From contig CAVVAJ010000009.1 of the NCBI GenBank assembly GCA_963746255.1, forward strand, positions 868,001 through 932,000: a DNA stretch of 64,000 nucleotides. Reading direction: 5' to 3'. This stretch comes from DAOVXM01 sp963746255 (GTDB lineage Bacteria; Chloroflexota; Anaerolineae; Anaerolineales; UBA4823). Positions 18,210 to 27,071 of the stretch are shown one piece after another; the stretch's first letter is position 1, and the number at the start of each line of letters is the position of its first letter. Below the pieces are notes generated by a model. It saw nothing but the letters and a program-made list of their open reading frames with translations. It made no database searches and was not told where the DNA came from. Made by a program: the position numbers and the translations under genes.

Positions 18210-19562
18210 TCATCCGTGTATAAAAATTGCCACTGTTTGCGTGGTGGGTTTCTGCCCTTGCCGTTCGAAGACGAATTCCCGCGCCGAAACAAGTACCCAG
18301 CCATCTATTGGTGTGGCTACCCCCGTGAACTGTACGAGGTAGTCGGCTTGCTCTAGCGCTTACTGCACCCGCTGTTGCTGATCGTCTTCTGGGTACTCTC
18401 GCTCTAGCCAACCCCGGCGCAGTTCCCTTGTGTCCAGGACATGGATCTTGCAGTCACGTCGATATGATAAACACTCAGCTTGAAGATTGAATCCCTGTGC
18501 CGGTTCGCTCCATTGGTCAGTCCTACCCTGCATCACAACATACAGTTCAGGATCTTTCCCAATTACCAGCTCAGTGGCGATATAGTCATACGCCATTTCC
18601 ACCCCATTGTTGGGGTTCTCATGGGTTGCGAAAAGCTACGACATTAAGGAGCGCAGATTGCTGAAACTGGCGATTACCAGCACACCCAGCAACCCTGCGA
18701 TGCTCGCCCTTCGCAGCCAAGGATGCGTTTGCAAAACGAATAAGTAGTGGGCTCCTGCTCCAGCCATTATCCACAACGCTGGTAGAAGCATCATCCCGAA
18801 ACGCAGCCCATTCTGTAGATTGACGGTCAGAATTAGCAGACTGGCGGTGAAATATACCAGGTAGGGTATTAGCCTAACCAAGTAGCGCCGCTGAGCAAGC
18901 ATGAGTATCAAGCCTGCCATTACGAGCAGTACGGCCAGCATAGCGCGTAGGCAGCCAATGTGACCAAGCCGAAATTATATTTGGTAAATAGACTGAGCCC
19001 TCCAAATAAGACTGCCGTACGTTATCAGAAACGCTTGCGCTGCACCAAAGCACGGATCAAGAACAATAATCCTGCAAACATCAAAGCCGTGGCGGGCAGT
19101 TCCAGCATCGCTAAGCCGGCATAGACCGTGTTAGACCGTGTGCAGGGCGTCAGCTATTATAAACAAAGGTACAACCATGAAGAGGAAGGGGTTTGCCTCT
19201 GGGAGCAGTTCATTAAAGGAGAACCACAATATTAAACCCAAGATAGCAAACCACAAAGTGCTGTAAAGCCGAGCGGTTTCTACATCTGTTCCCAAGCTCC
19301 ATAGCCAGATCCCGAGGGTCATCCCATGCCCAGGTGGATACCATTCGGGTTTGGTGAGTTCATGCATGACAGTCTGCCAATCTTCACGCAGCACTGCCGA
19401 GGTGAGGTCTACCCCACGCCGGGAATGCACCGCTTCGTCCATATCCAGCTGCAGATCGCCAAGCCGGAACACACCACGCCCGATCCAGATCGATGCAAAG
19501 AGAATCAGACCGGTGGTCAAGAGCAGCGATAACTTCCTTGTTTGCTCGCGGTTCAATTGCAC
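18210..19562 (-). pseudogene. Glycosyltransferase family 39-like membrane protein, decayed
   Basis: Fragments on one strand line up as a GT-C/ArnT-PMT-type glycosyltransferase. The N-terminus (19562 to 19131) has a first helix, then QLDMDEAVHSRRG, with the D-E pair of the catalytic first loop, and YPPGHGMTLGIWLW. The next piece, in another frame, reads YAGLAMLELPATALMFAGLL and then GLSLFTKYNFGLVTLAAYAL. Later pieces give helices around 18636-18941 and a soluble C-terminal part (18602 down to about 18210, ending ALEQADYLVQFTGVATPIDG). A 10-bp tandem duplication (TAGACCGTGT twice, 19122-19141) breaks the frame, and the middle is shorter than in intact relatives. This gene is clearly dead. Confidence 0.75.
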
Positions 19563-19694
19563 TAAATACCCGTTTTGTGGTTGTGGGCGATGAAATTTAC
19601 GTGGTCGGGTTGCCGCATGCCGATTACGAAAATGGGGGGAATCCCTGTGATCGTATTAGCCGCCATATATTAAGCTCGATCAGGCAGCTAAAGA

Positions 19695-19793
19695 CTAGTG
19701 CTTTGTCATGGATGAAAGTCTCACCCAAAAACCAGTTACTGCACACTTGACAAAGCTTAAAGTGTTCTATCCACGATCTATTCTTACTGATAG
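19695..19793. repeat. Palindromic repeat copy 1 (two-module form, right end lost)
   Basis: Begins CTAGTGCTTTGTCA and continues with GGATGAAAGT, then CTTGACAAAGCTTAAAG and GTTC, matching the copies at 34261 and 43325. The first module is bounded by CTTTGTCA/TGACAAAG. The second module fades after TTCTTACT and lacks the terminal GACGGAACACTAG. Its right side runs into the last codons of the M1 peptidase gene (stop at 19784). Confidence 0.6.
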
Positions 19794-21655
19794 GTATGAG
19801 ACAGCATTTTCTCTAGTACTTGGTTCATCATCGGGTGCAGCCTTGTTTTACACTGCTGGTAGAGGTTATCAACAAGCGCTTTGGACCATTCCGTACTCGC
19901 CAGTGCTCTCCAAACCGGCAATATGAGCAGACCGCGTCCAACCGTATTTAAAAAGGACACGATATCTGGTAGGATTTCTCGGTAACCGCTGTTTATAGCC
20001 CGTTTATAGAACTCCGACTGCAGGTGCTTATCCCGGCTGTTCTTAAGATCGAATAAGTTTTCGAAATATATGCAATCATCTACGCTCATTTTTATTGGTA
20101 GAGACTGCAGGAATAGCATACGTTGGAATGTACTCCAGCCTTCAACTTGCACCAAGTCTGGTTTTAATCCCCTTTCGTAGGCCGCGATAAGCTGATCAAT
20201 ATCCGCCAGCATATTCGTCTCGATCACCGGGGCATCCACCGGGAAACCTGTACCGTACACCCATTCATTGATATCGATCTGCTCTTGTACGGTAGGCAGC
20301 TCATTGTTCAAGAAGTCGAGGAATTCCATTGTATCGACCGATGTGAACCTGTGTTTTCCGATGTATTTGTGGGTAAAGCGATCGAATTCCTCGCGCCCCA
20401 CACATTCTTCGATTCTCCTTAAGAACGCGAACCCCTTCCGGTATGGGACTAATGGGGCGGCTCCATCTGGGTCGCGACCTTTCAGCTCTGGTTTCAGCAC
20501 AGTATGTGGGCTATCATAGCCGATCCGCTCCATGTCCTCCAGCATCTTACGCTGGTTATAAGCTGCGACCATACTGGCAATTTCCGGCCCCTCGATTGAT
20601 TCTATTATTCGCTGTTCAGCATAGGTTGTCCATCCCTCATTCAGCCACAAGTCCTCCCAGGTTGCACAAGTTACCAAGTTGCCGGTCCAGGAATGCGCCA
20701 GTTCGTGAGCAACGGTCAGGACATGGGACCTGTCTCCGGTAATAGTCGTGGGAGAGATAAAAGTCAAGCGAGGATTTTCCATTGCCCCGAATGGGAACGA
20801 GGGCGGCATCACCAGTAGATCATAGCGTTCCCAATCGTAAGGGCCGTAGAGCTTAACAGCCTCTGTGACCAATTCTTCCGTATTGCCAAACTCCCAGCTT
20901 GACGCTTGCAGCAGCTCGGGTTCAGCATAGATCCGCACTCGCGAGCTGATATCGTGGTGGGATATCTTCCCTACTGCCAGTGCAAAAAGGTATGCCGGGA
21001 TGGTCTGCGGCATATGGAAGTGGAAGCTCAGCTCGCTGTTCTTCTCCTCTACTTCTACGAGTGCAGCTGCCATTAATCCTGACAAACCGTATGGTACGAT
21101 CAGTTCCGCAGTATATGTAAACCTGACTGAGGGGCTATCCTGGCACGGGAAAATACTGCGAGCGTTTATCGGCTGGCATTGGCTGTACAGATAAGGTTTC
21201 TCCCCACCCATAGTTTGCTCGGGTGTCAGCCATTGTAAGGCTGGAGCCTCTGGATGAGTCCTGAATCCCAGTTTGAATCGGGATTTCCCGTCCATTCCAC
21301 CTAGTTTCAGCCTCTCGCCGAGGACTAGGTCTGGTTCGCCCAGCTCCCAGGCGATAGCTATGCCATCCGTCTGGGCATAATCAATTTGCAGGTTTTTTGT
21401 ATCTAGATAAAATGTATGTAGAGCCGGGGCTTCAAGTTCATATTCAGCAATCCCGATGATAGTTTTAGTTTCGAAATCTGGCTTTAAAACGAAATCAATG
21501 TGCTTAATCTCTGGATGCTCCGGATCAGTATAAGAATGGTGGTCGGGGTATCTCACGGGATAGCCGCCTCCTAATGTGCTGCCGTGGAAAGGATGTGCGC
21601 GAACGCCTAAGGGTACGCAGTGAACCACGAGTTCAACCACTGGTCCTACGCGCAT
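19784..21655 (-). CDS. M1 family metallopeptidase (aminopeptidase N / leukotriene A4 hydrolase type)
   Basis: Up to 623 residues. The core M1 signatures are present: FGAMENPRL (the GxMEN exopeptidase motif), HELAHSWTGNLV (HExxH zinc site), then NEGWTTYAE with the third ligand Glu 18 residues after the last His. YRKGFAFLRRI contains the catalytic Tyr region. The domain order (N-terminal beta domain, catalytic domain, helical C-terminal domain ending near the HEAT-like region) fits the leukotriene-A4-hydrolase-like subgroup, which trims N-terminal residues from peptides. The start is uncertain: ATG at 21655 sits 4 nt after a TATAAT (leaderless reading), while GTG at 21556 has AGGAGG 10 nt upstream and gives the N-terminus usual for the family. 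The stop lies at the edge of a repeat copy. Confidence 0.9.
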   Translation of the reverse strand: MRVGPVVELVVHCVPLGVRAHPFHGSTLGGGYPVRYPDHHSYTDPEHPEIKHIDFVLKPDFETKTIIGIAEYELEAPALHTFYLDTKNLQIDYAQTDGIAIAWELGEPDLVLGERLKLGGMDGKSRFKLGFRTHPEAPALQWLTPEQTMGGEKPYLYSQCQPINARSIFPCQDSPSVRFTYTAELIVPYGLSGLMAAALVEVEEKNSELSFHFHMPQTIPAYLFALAVGKISHHDISSRVRIYAEPELLQASSWEFGNTEELVTEAVKLYGPYDWERYDLLVMPPSFPFGAMENPRLTFISPTTITGDRSHVLTVAHELAHSWTGNLVTCATWEDLWLNEGWTTYAEQRIIESIEGPEIASMVAAYNQRKMLEDMERIGYDSPHTVLKPELKGRDPDGAAPLVPYRKGFAFLRRIEECVGREEFDRFTHKYIGKHRFTSVDTMEFLDFLNNELPTVQEQIDINEWVYGTGFPVDAPVIETNMLADIDQLIAAYERGLKPDLVQVEGWSTFQRMLFLQSLPIKMSVDDCIYFENLFDLKNSRDKHLQSEFYKRAINSGYREILPDIVSFLNTVGRGLLILPVWRALASTEWSKALVDNLYQQCKTRLHPMMNQVLEKMLSHTYQ

Positions 21656-21659
21656 CCAG

Positions 21660-21665
21660 ATTATA
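21660..21665 (-). promoter_or_regulatory. -10-like box just upstream of the M1 peptidase
   Basis: TATAAT on the minus strand, 4 nt before ATG 21655. If it is used, that ATG would be at or near the 5' end of the mRNA, and the internal GTG with a strong Shine-Dalgarno sequence would be an alternative start. Confidence 0.35.
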
Positions 21666-21795
21666 TCCCCGACTATAAGAATATTTGGGAGTGTTTGGGG
21701 CTTTGTTTAATGCAGAGCAGCCAACCGCTTCTGCTGTGACAAACTGAAACAGTCCGCTAGACGACAGGGGCTAGATTATTTGATGGTGTGATCCC

Positions 21796-22653
21796 CTAAT
21801 TTTGTACGAATGTGCCGTTTCGCAAATCTTCAAATGCCTGTTGGATTTCCTCTCTGGTGTTCATGACAAAAGGTCCATAAGGAAAAATTTCTTCGCAGAA
21901 TTGACCGCCAGCCATGAGCATAAACCGAGTCTCTGCAGCTACCCCCCCCCGAGCTTTGATGATTTCTCCTTGGTCGAAGGCGATCATACGCACTGCTTCG
22001 ACGAAAATCTCTTCTTGCCCAAAAACGCCGTCTCCTTCGAATAGGTAGGCAACCACTTGGTGGTTCTCAGGCACGGTCAGTTGGATCTCAGCTCCTGGTT
22101 CCATGGTTATGTCCATATAGAGCGGTTTGGCTGCGATCTCGGTCACCGGTCCTTTGACGCCAGCATATTCTCCGGCCACTACTCGGACATGCGCCCCACC
22201 CACCTGAGCAGCTGGAATGTTGGCTGCGGTCACTTCTTGGTAACGTGGGGTGCCCATTTTTTCAGCAGCCGGCAAATTTACCCAAAGTTGGAATCCGTTC
22301 ACCAGCCCGTTTGGTCCTCTCCTAGGCATCTCTTCATGCATTATCCCCCGTCCGCTGGTCATCCACTGCACATCACCTGGACCAATGATACCGGTGTTGC
22401 CTAAGCTGTCGCGGTGGCGTACATTTCCTTCGAGCATATAGGTAACCGTTTCTATCCCACGGTGCGGATGAGTTGGGAAACCCATAAGTGGCCCCTCGAT
22501 GGGATCGTTGAATGCAAAATGATCGAACAGTAGGAAAGGGTCGAATATATTCTCCCGCGATGGGCCAAATGAGCGCCGCAGACGTACTCCAGCGCCCTCC
22601 ATTACAAATTGTGGGTCAATAATCTCTCTAATTCTCCGTATTGTTTTTACCAT
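21796..22653 (-). CDS. Pirin family bicupin protein
   Basis: A 285-residue two-cupin pirin. The N-terminal pirin domain holds FPTHPHRGIETVTYMLEG (two metal-binding His and downstream Glu), HRDSLGNTG, and GDVQWMTSGRGIMHEEMP, with the remaining His and Glu ligands. The C-terminal domain (about 175-280) is the Pirin_C cupin. Bacterial pirins bind iron, and some are quercetin dioxygenases. The biological role in this organism is unknown. The frame is open to 22695, but ATG 22653 has GGAGG about 10 nt upstream and gives the N-terminus seen in the family. It is a single gene, divergent from the nitroreductase gene. Confidence 0.9.
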   Translation of the reverse strand: MVKTIRRIREIIDPQFVMEGAGVRLRRSFGPSRENIFDPFLLFDHFAFNDPIEGPLMGFPTHPHRGIETVTYMLEGNVRHRDSLGNTGIIGPGDVQWMTSGRGIMHEEMPRRGPNGLVNGFQLWVNLPAAEKMGTPRYQEVTAANIPAAQVGGAHVRVVAGEYAGVKGPVTEIAAKPLYMDITMEPGAEIQLTVPENHQVVAYLFEGDGVFGQEEIFVEAVRMIAFDQGEIIKARGGVAAETRFMLMAGGQFCEEIFPYGPFVMNTREEIQQAFEDLRNGTFVQN

Positions 22654-22878
22654 GTCGTATAAGCCTCCAACAACTATTAAGATAAATAATATCATAATTA
22701 TATCAATAAATTTCCAACCGACTTAAATTACAGATGAGTATTAATCCCTCCACGATATAGGTATTTGTTTGCCACACCTCGCCGGTACCCAAACTGACCT
22801 GCAATAGAGCAGTTTGTAAGACCCTGGATAATATTCCCTGCTTCTCAGCAAGCAGATAGATTGTGCTGTGGGAATCTG

Positions 22879-22907
22879 TTGCTCTATTTTGGCGGTATCT
22901 GTATAAT
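22879..22907 (+). promoter_or_regulatory. Promoter for the nitroreductase gene
   Basis: TTGCTC (22879-22884), a 17-bp spacer and TATAAT (22902-22907) form a sigma-70-type promoter with a perfect -10 and a partial -35. The predicted 5' leader to ATG 22993 is about 80 nt. Confidence 0.45.
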
Positions 22908-22992
22908 GTGGCAGCGTCATTAATTAGAAGCTTTGTTACAATCGGCAGCCGACTTTAGCATCATTAACCTATCCCAAACCCAGGATACAAAC

Positions 22993-23772
22993 ATGAACCC
23001 CACCCTAAAACTGATCCACGATCGCCGCTCAACCCGCCTCTTTGATCCAACCCCCCTTACGCAGCAGGAGAAAAATGCGATCCTACACGCTGCCATGCGT
23101 GCGCCCACTGCAGGCGCGATGATGCTATATACGATCATCGAGATTGAGGAGCAAGTGCTGAAAGATCAGCTGGCTGTCACTTGTGATGACCAACCCTTCA
23201 TCGCTGCTGCCCCGTACGTATTGCTGTTTTTAGCTGATTACCAGCGTTGGATGGATTTGTACCAAGCAGCTGGTTGTACACCACGTGCCCAAGAGCTAGG
23301 CATTTCCCCTCGCGCACCTGCCGAAGGTGATCTTGTGCTGGCATTGATGGATGCGCTTATTGCAGCCCAGACAGCTGTTCTTGCTGCAGAATCACTCGGC
23401 ATCGGCTCCTGCTATATTGGTGACATCGTCGAGAATTGGGAAGTGCACCAGCGCATGTTCGAGCTGCCGCGCTATACATTCCCTGCGGTTCTGCTGTGTC
23501 TTGGCAAACCCAAGGATAAACCGCTCCAAAAGCGTACTCCCCGATTCGACCGCCAGTACATCGTTCACCAGGACCGCTACCAGCGGTTCAATGAGGATGA
23601 GCTTGACGAGATGTTCCTCCCCTTCGGCAGTCATTCCTTTGAGCAGCACGCATATCCGAACGGTGCCCAAAATATCGTTCAGCATAATTACATCCGTAAA
23701 TTCAGCGCGAATTTCTCGATCGAGATGACCCGTTCCGTACGGGCGATGTTGGACAGCTGGTGTATTGAATAA
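22993..23772 (+). CDS. Nitroreductase family protein (NfsA/FRP-like, FMN-dependent)
   Basis: A 259-residue flavoprotein fold. It opens with LIHDRRSTRLFDPTPLT, the R-R/S-x-R FMN-phosphate motif. AAMRAPTAGAMMLY, with the helix after it, is the second FMN contact, and AAQTAVLAAESLGIGSCYIGDI is the conserved nitroreductase block. The length and C-terminal extension resemble NfsA/flavin reductase types using NADPH. The physiological substrate is unknown; quinones, nitro compounds or flavins are all possible. The frame is open 20 codons upstream, but MNPTLK at 22993 fits homologues better. A good promoter lies at 22879-22907. Confidence 0.87.
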   Translation: MNPTLKLIHDRRSTRLFDPTPLTQQEKNAILHAAMRAPTAGAMMLYTIIEIEEQVLKDQLAVTCDDQPFIAAAPYVLLFLADYQRWMDLYQAAGCTPRAQELGISPRAPAEGDLVLALMDALIAAQTAVLAAESLGIGSCYIGDIVENWEVHQRMFELPRYTFPAVLLCLGKPKDKPLQKRTPRFDRQYIVHQDRYQRFNEDELDEMFLPFGSHSFEQHAYPNGAQNIVQHNYIRKFSANFSIEMTRSVRAMLDSWCIE

Positions 23773-23884
23773 TATAGCAGATCGCCCGCGGTCAATACGA
23801 ATTTCGTAGTTAAATCGCTTTATTTTCGGACATTTTCCCAATAAATAAGACAAAAGAGCCATTCCCTTCATATATAAACCTCTC

Positions 23885-23890
23885 TATAAT
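23885..23890 (+). promoter_or_regulatory. -10 box for a possible leaderless S58 peptidase mRNA
   Basis: A perfect TATAAT lies 6 nt before ATG 23897, with no Shine-Dalgarno sequence between. Transcription would start at the initiation codon. Confidence 0.45.
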
Positions 23891-23896
23891 CGTGAT

Positions 23897-24892
23897 ATGT
23901 ACTCGGTAAGTCCCTTCATGCCTGGATTCCGCATCGGGCATGCTCAGGATCGTGAAGCGATAACAGGCTGCACAGTAATCCTGTGTGAGGCTGGTGCGGT
24001 TGGCGGCATTGATCAGCGGGGCGGGGCACCCGGAACACGAGAATCTGATGCTCTGAGACCTATGCACCTTGTCCAGCAAGTACATGGGGTAGTTCTATCG
24101 GGCGGTTCAGCTTTTGGCCTCGATTCTGCTGCTGGGGTGGTGCGCTATCTTGAAGAGCGTGGGGTCGGATTTGACGTTGGGGTTGCCAAAGTACCTATTG
24201 TCCCCGCGGCGATCCTCTTCGACCTCGCAATTGGTGATCCAAAGGTTCGCCCTTCTCCCGAGATGGGCTATCAGGCTTGTATAGATGCAGAAGATGCCCC
24301 CCCAGCCCAGGGAAATGTTGGCGCAGGGATGGGGGCCACGGTCGGGAAGCTCTTTGGAATGGACTATGCGGTGAAATCTGGATTAGGCTGTGCAGTTGTG
24401 GGCTTGCCTGGTGGCGTCCGTGTTGCTGCGGTTGTCGCAGTCAACGCATTTGGAGATGTGGTTGATCCACAGACGGGTGCGATCTTGGCTGGCGCTCGCA
24501 TCCCCCCAGATTTTGACATCTCGACCGATGGTGGCGTTTTTGCGAACACCCAAGCAATGCTCAAAAATGAAATTGGTCGGAACATTCTGAACTTTGCCAG
24601 TGGCGCGAACACCGTGATTGGGGCAGTCCTTACCAATGCCGATTTCAATAAAGAGCAAATTAATAAGGTAGCTCAGATGGCTCACGATGGCTTAGCCAGG
24701 GCAATACGCCCCGCCCACACAATGTTGGATGGCGACACCATCTTTGCATTGGCAAGTGGTGAGTTGCCAGCCGATGTCAATATAGTGGGCGCCTGTGCGG
24801 CAGAGGTGTTTGCCGAAGCAATTATCAACGCTACAAAAAACGCGCAGCTTATTGCTGGTATACCAGCAATAGTCGACCTCCCGTATTCTTAA
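23897..24892 (+). CDS. P1 family peptidase (S58, DmpA/BapA type)
   Basis: A 331-residue Ntn-hydrolase-like peptidase of MEROPS family S58. These enzymes cut themselves before a Ser/Thr nucleophile and then act as aminopeptidases or beta-peptidases. Landmarks: FRIGHAQD and TGCTVILCEAGAVGGIDQRG at the N-terminus; LSGGSAFGLDSAAGV, the family's most conserved glycine-rich block; GAGMGATVGK; and VNAFGDVVDPQTGAI. NTVIGAVLTNADFNKEQ, near residue 240, is where the autoprocessing Asn-Thr/Ser step is expected. LARAIRPAHTMLDGDTIFAL closes the active site. The length is typical. It stands alone, has no ribosome binding site and probably starts leaderless. Confidence 0.9.
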   Translation: MYSVSPFMPGFRIGHAQDREAITGCTVILCEAGAVGGIDQRGGAPGTRESDALRPMHLVQQVHGVVLSGGSAFGLDSAAGVVRYLEERGVGFDVGVAKVPIVPAAILFDLAIGDPKVRPSPEMGYQACIDAEDAPPAQGNVGAGMGATVGKLFGMDYAVKSGLGCAVVGLPGGVRVAAVVAVNAFGDVVDPQTGAILAGARIPPDFDISTDGGVFANTQAMLKNEIGRNILNFASGANTVIGAVLTNADFNKEQINKVAQMAHDGLARAIRPAHTMLDGDTIFALASGELPADVNIVGACAAEVFAEAIINATKNAQLIAGIPAIVDLPYS

Positions 24893-24963
24893 TCGTTAGT
24901 CAACACACTCGCCCTGCGTCTAGAATTTATCCCACATTGAAAGGGTTTGATCACTGAGTCATT

Positions 24964-25965
24964 ATGGAAAATGATACTTTACTAATTGTTGAAGATAATA
25001 CGGTAATGCTTGATGGGCTGCGCGATATCCTTTCCTTGGAAGGGTTTACCGTGCTGACAGCTACCAACGGGCTCGAAGGGTTGACTGTTTTGGAGTCGGT
25101 CAAGCCAGATATGATCATTTCCGATATCGCTATGCCGGAAATGGATGGTTACGAATTTTATGAAAGCGTCCGCTCCAGACAGGAGTGGGTAACCATACCT
25201 TTTGTTTTTCTCACCGCCCGGAGCGAGAAAGAAGATGTCCTCAAAGGTAAGGATCTGGGCGTTGAGGATTACCTTATTAAGCCTTTAACCCGAGATGAGC
25301 TGGTATCAGCTGTTCACGCCCGTTTGAACCGTTCACAGCAGCTCCAGTTAGCCATGCTGAAGCGCTCTTATGATTCAAGTCTGTCAGTGCTGGCAAATGC
25401 AATCGATGTGCGCGACCCGTATACTTTTGGCCACGTCGAACGGGTGACAGCCTATGCTTTAGAGATTGGCAAGCAGTTGGGATGGCAGGGCAATATGCTG
25501 GATAAATTACGCTATGGTTCCATTCTGCATGATATTGGTAAGATCTTTATCAATGAGACTACGTTGCTGAAGACGGGTCCGCTGACCGAGGGGGAGTGGT
25601 TGGAAATTAAGCAGCACCCCAATACTGGTGCCAATATGGTCAAGGACATCTCGTACTTGACTGTTGCCTTACCTAGCGTTCGCCATCATCACGAGCGCTG
25701 GGATGGCAAGGGTTATCCGGATGGTTTGACTGGTGAGCAGATACCAAAAGCCGCCCGCATTATTGCGGTTGCCGATTGTTTCGATGCGATGACAATCGAT
25801 CGCCCCTATCGCGCCGCTTTTACACTTCAAGACGCTCATCAAGAAATATTGAATGGTAGTGGGACCCAGTATGATCCTCAGGTGGTGCAAGCCTTTGATG
25901 AAACCTGGAAGAATGGCTATATTGAACCAATCTGGCAGACCTGGCAGGAGTTGATACCCAGTTGA
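24964..25965 (+). CDS. Response regulator with HD-GYP output domain
   Basis: A 333-residue two-domain signalling protein. Residues 1-125 are a receiver domain: VEDN acidic pair, IISDIAMPEMDGYEF with the phosphoacceptor Asp, FLTARSEKEDVL, and K at LIKPLTR. Residues about 140-320 are an HD-GYP domain with HDIGK, the second His cluster HHERWDGKGYPDGL and DCFDAMTIDRPYR. HD-GYP domains hydrolyse cyclic di-GMP. The key HD and G-Y-P residues are intact, so activity is expected. No histidine kinase is adjacent, making it an orphan regulator. The ATG has no clear Shine-Dalgarno sequence. Confidence 0.93.
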   Translation: MENDTLLIVEDNTVMLDGLRDILSLEGFTVLTATNGLEGLTVLESVKPDMIISDIAMPEMDGYEFYESVRSRQEWVTIPFVFLTARSEKEDVLKGKDLGVEDYLIKPLTRDELVSAVHARLNRSQQLQLAMLKRSYDSSLSVLANAIDVRDPYTFGHVERVTAYALEIGKQLGWQGNMLDKLRYGSILHDIGKIFINETTLLKTGPLTEGEWLEIKQHPNTGANMVKDISYLTVALPSVRHHHERWDGKGYPDGLTGEQIPKAARIIAVADCFDAMTIDRPYRAAFTLQDAHQEILNGSGTQYDPQVVQAFDETWKNGYIEPIWQTWQELIPS

Positions 25966-26127
25966 TTCGAAATTCCGTCCTCATTTTGCTGCGGATGGTA
26001 TTAATTCTAGTTATATACCCACAAATTCTCGCTAACAGCCTCAACCTGGTATAGAATTTTGGCACTTCGTAGGGCACCATTGTGCTCGTACTCTTCTGAT
26101 TTACTCAATTCCTCACGCCATTTATCA

Positions 26128-27057
26128 TTACGTGTATGTTTCTTGTCCATCAATAACCGCCTTACCTGATAGACTTGTCCGGGTAGAGTTTATCAGTACT
26201 ACCGAAGCCACAATGATGACTGCGGAGAGGATTATCTGTAGTGAGAGCGGTTCATCAGCCAGCCAAGCACCCATAAAAATGGCGATCAGCGGGTTGACAT
26301 AGGCATACGTAGCTACCAGCGGTGTGGGGGCATTCCTCAGCAGCCAGATGTAAGCTGAAAATCCAATAATTGACCCAAATACAATCAGGTACAGCAGACC
26401 TACAAGGGATTCTTTCGAAATTCCGCGTGGGTCGAGCCGAGACCATTCTCCTGTGATAAACCCCAAGCCCAGCAGCATGGTGCCGCCAACCAACATCTCC
26501 ATGCCGGTGCCCAAAAGAGCAGATTTCGGCAGTGTGGCATCGCGGTTGTACACTGACCCCGCAGCCCAGAAAATCGCTGCTAAGATTAACGCTGCGATTC
26601 CTATCCACTGGGCACCTTCAGTTGCTGCACCAAATCGGCCCGGGCTGATTAAGAGAATAATACCGACGAACCCCAGGATAATCGCGAAAACAGTCTTTAC
26701 GCCTGGTGGCTTACCGCTTGGGCTCAGGTAATCAATGAGCACCATCCAGATCGGTGCAGATCCATAAAGCAGGGCGGTGATCCCTGACGGTACATATTGT
26801 TCAGCCCATGATACTAAACCATTCCCACCAACGAGGAGAAGTGCCCCAACGATGGCCGCGGCTCGCCACTCATTACCTTTCGGGGCAGGGTCGCCTTTCA
26901 TTCGCCGCCAGGAGTACAAGAAGACACCCGGGATGATGAAACGTGTCGCGGCCATAGTAAATGGAGGGATTGTTTGAACGGCAAACCGGATCGCCAGATA
27001 GGTTAATCCCCAAGTTAGATATACGGTTAATAGTGCTGCCCAAATTTTATATTTCAT
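26128..27057 (-). CDS. EamA (DMT) family transporter, RhaT/YedA-like
   Basis: A 309-residue protein of ten predicted membrane helices in two EamA halves (about 8-140 and 155-295). YLTWGLTYLAIRFAVQTIPP and NGLVSWAEQYVPSGITALL are the characteristic blocks of the first half, and NAPTPLVATYAYVNPLIAI of the second. The family exports amino acids and other metabolites; the substrate is not predictable. It starts 15 bp after the stop of the AraC-Ogt gene, with AAGG upstream of the ATG, so the two genes are probably co-transcribed. That link may be accidental or may reflect a stress-related exporter. Confidence 0.87.
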   Translation of the reverse strand: MKYKIWAALLTVYLTWGLTYLAIRFAVQTIPPFTMAATRFIIPGVFLYSWRRMKGDPAPKGNEWRAAAIVGALLLVGGNGLVSWAEQYVPSGITALLYGSAPIWMVLIDYLSPSGKPPGVKTVFAIILGFVGIILLISPGRFGAATEGAQWIGIAALILAAIFWAAGSVYNRDATLPKSALLGTGMEMLVGGTMLLGLGFITGEWSRLDPRGISKESLVGLLYLIVFGSIIGFSAYIWLLRNAPTPLVATYAYVNPLIAIFMGAWLADEPLSLQIILSAVIIVASVVLINSTRTSLSGKAVIDGQETYT

Positions 27058-27071
27058 CTGGCCTTTTTGGA

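Noticed and set aside
18127..18411. Arg-rich 94-codon open frame on the minus strand
   Set aside because: It is a wrong-frame reading of the C-terminal end of the decayed GT39 gene.
23392..23871. 159-codon open frame opposite the nitroreductase gene
   Set aside because: Antisense shadow of a clear nitroreductase coding sequence; no independent motif.
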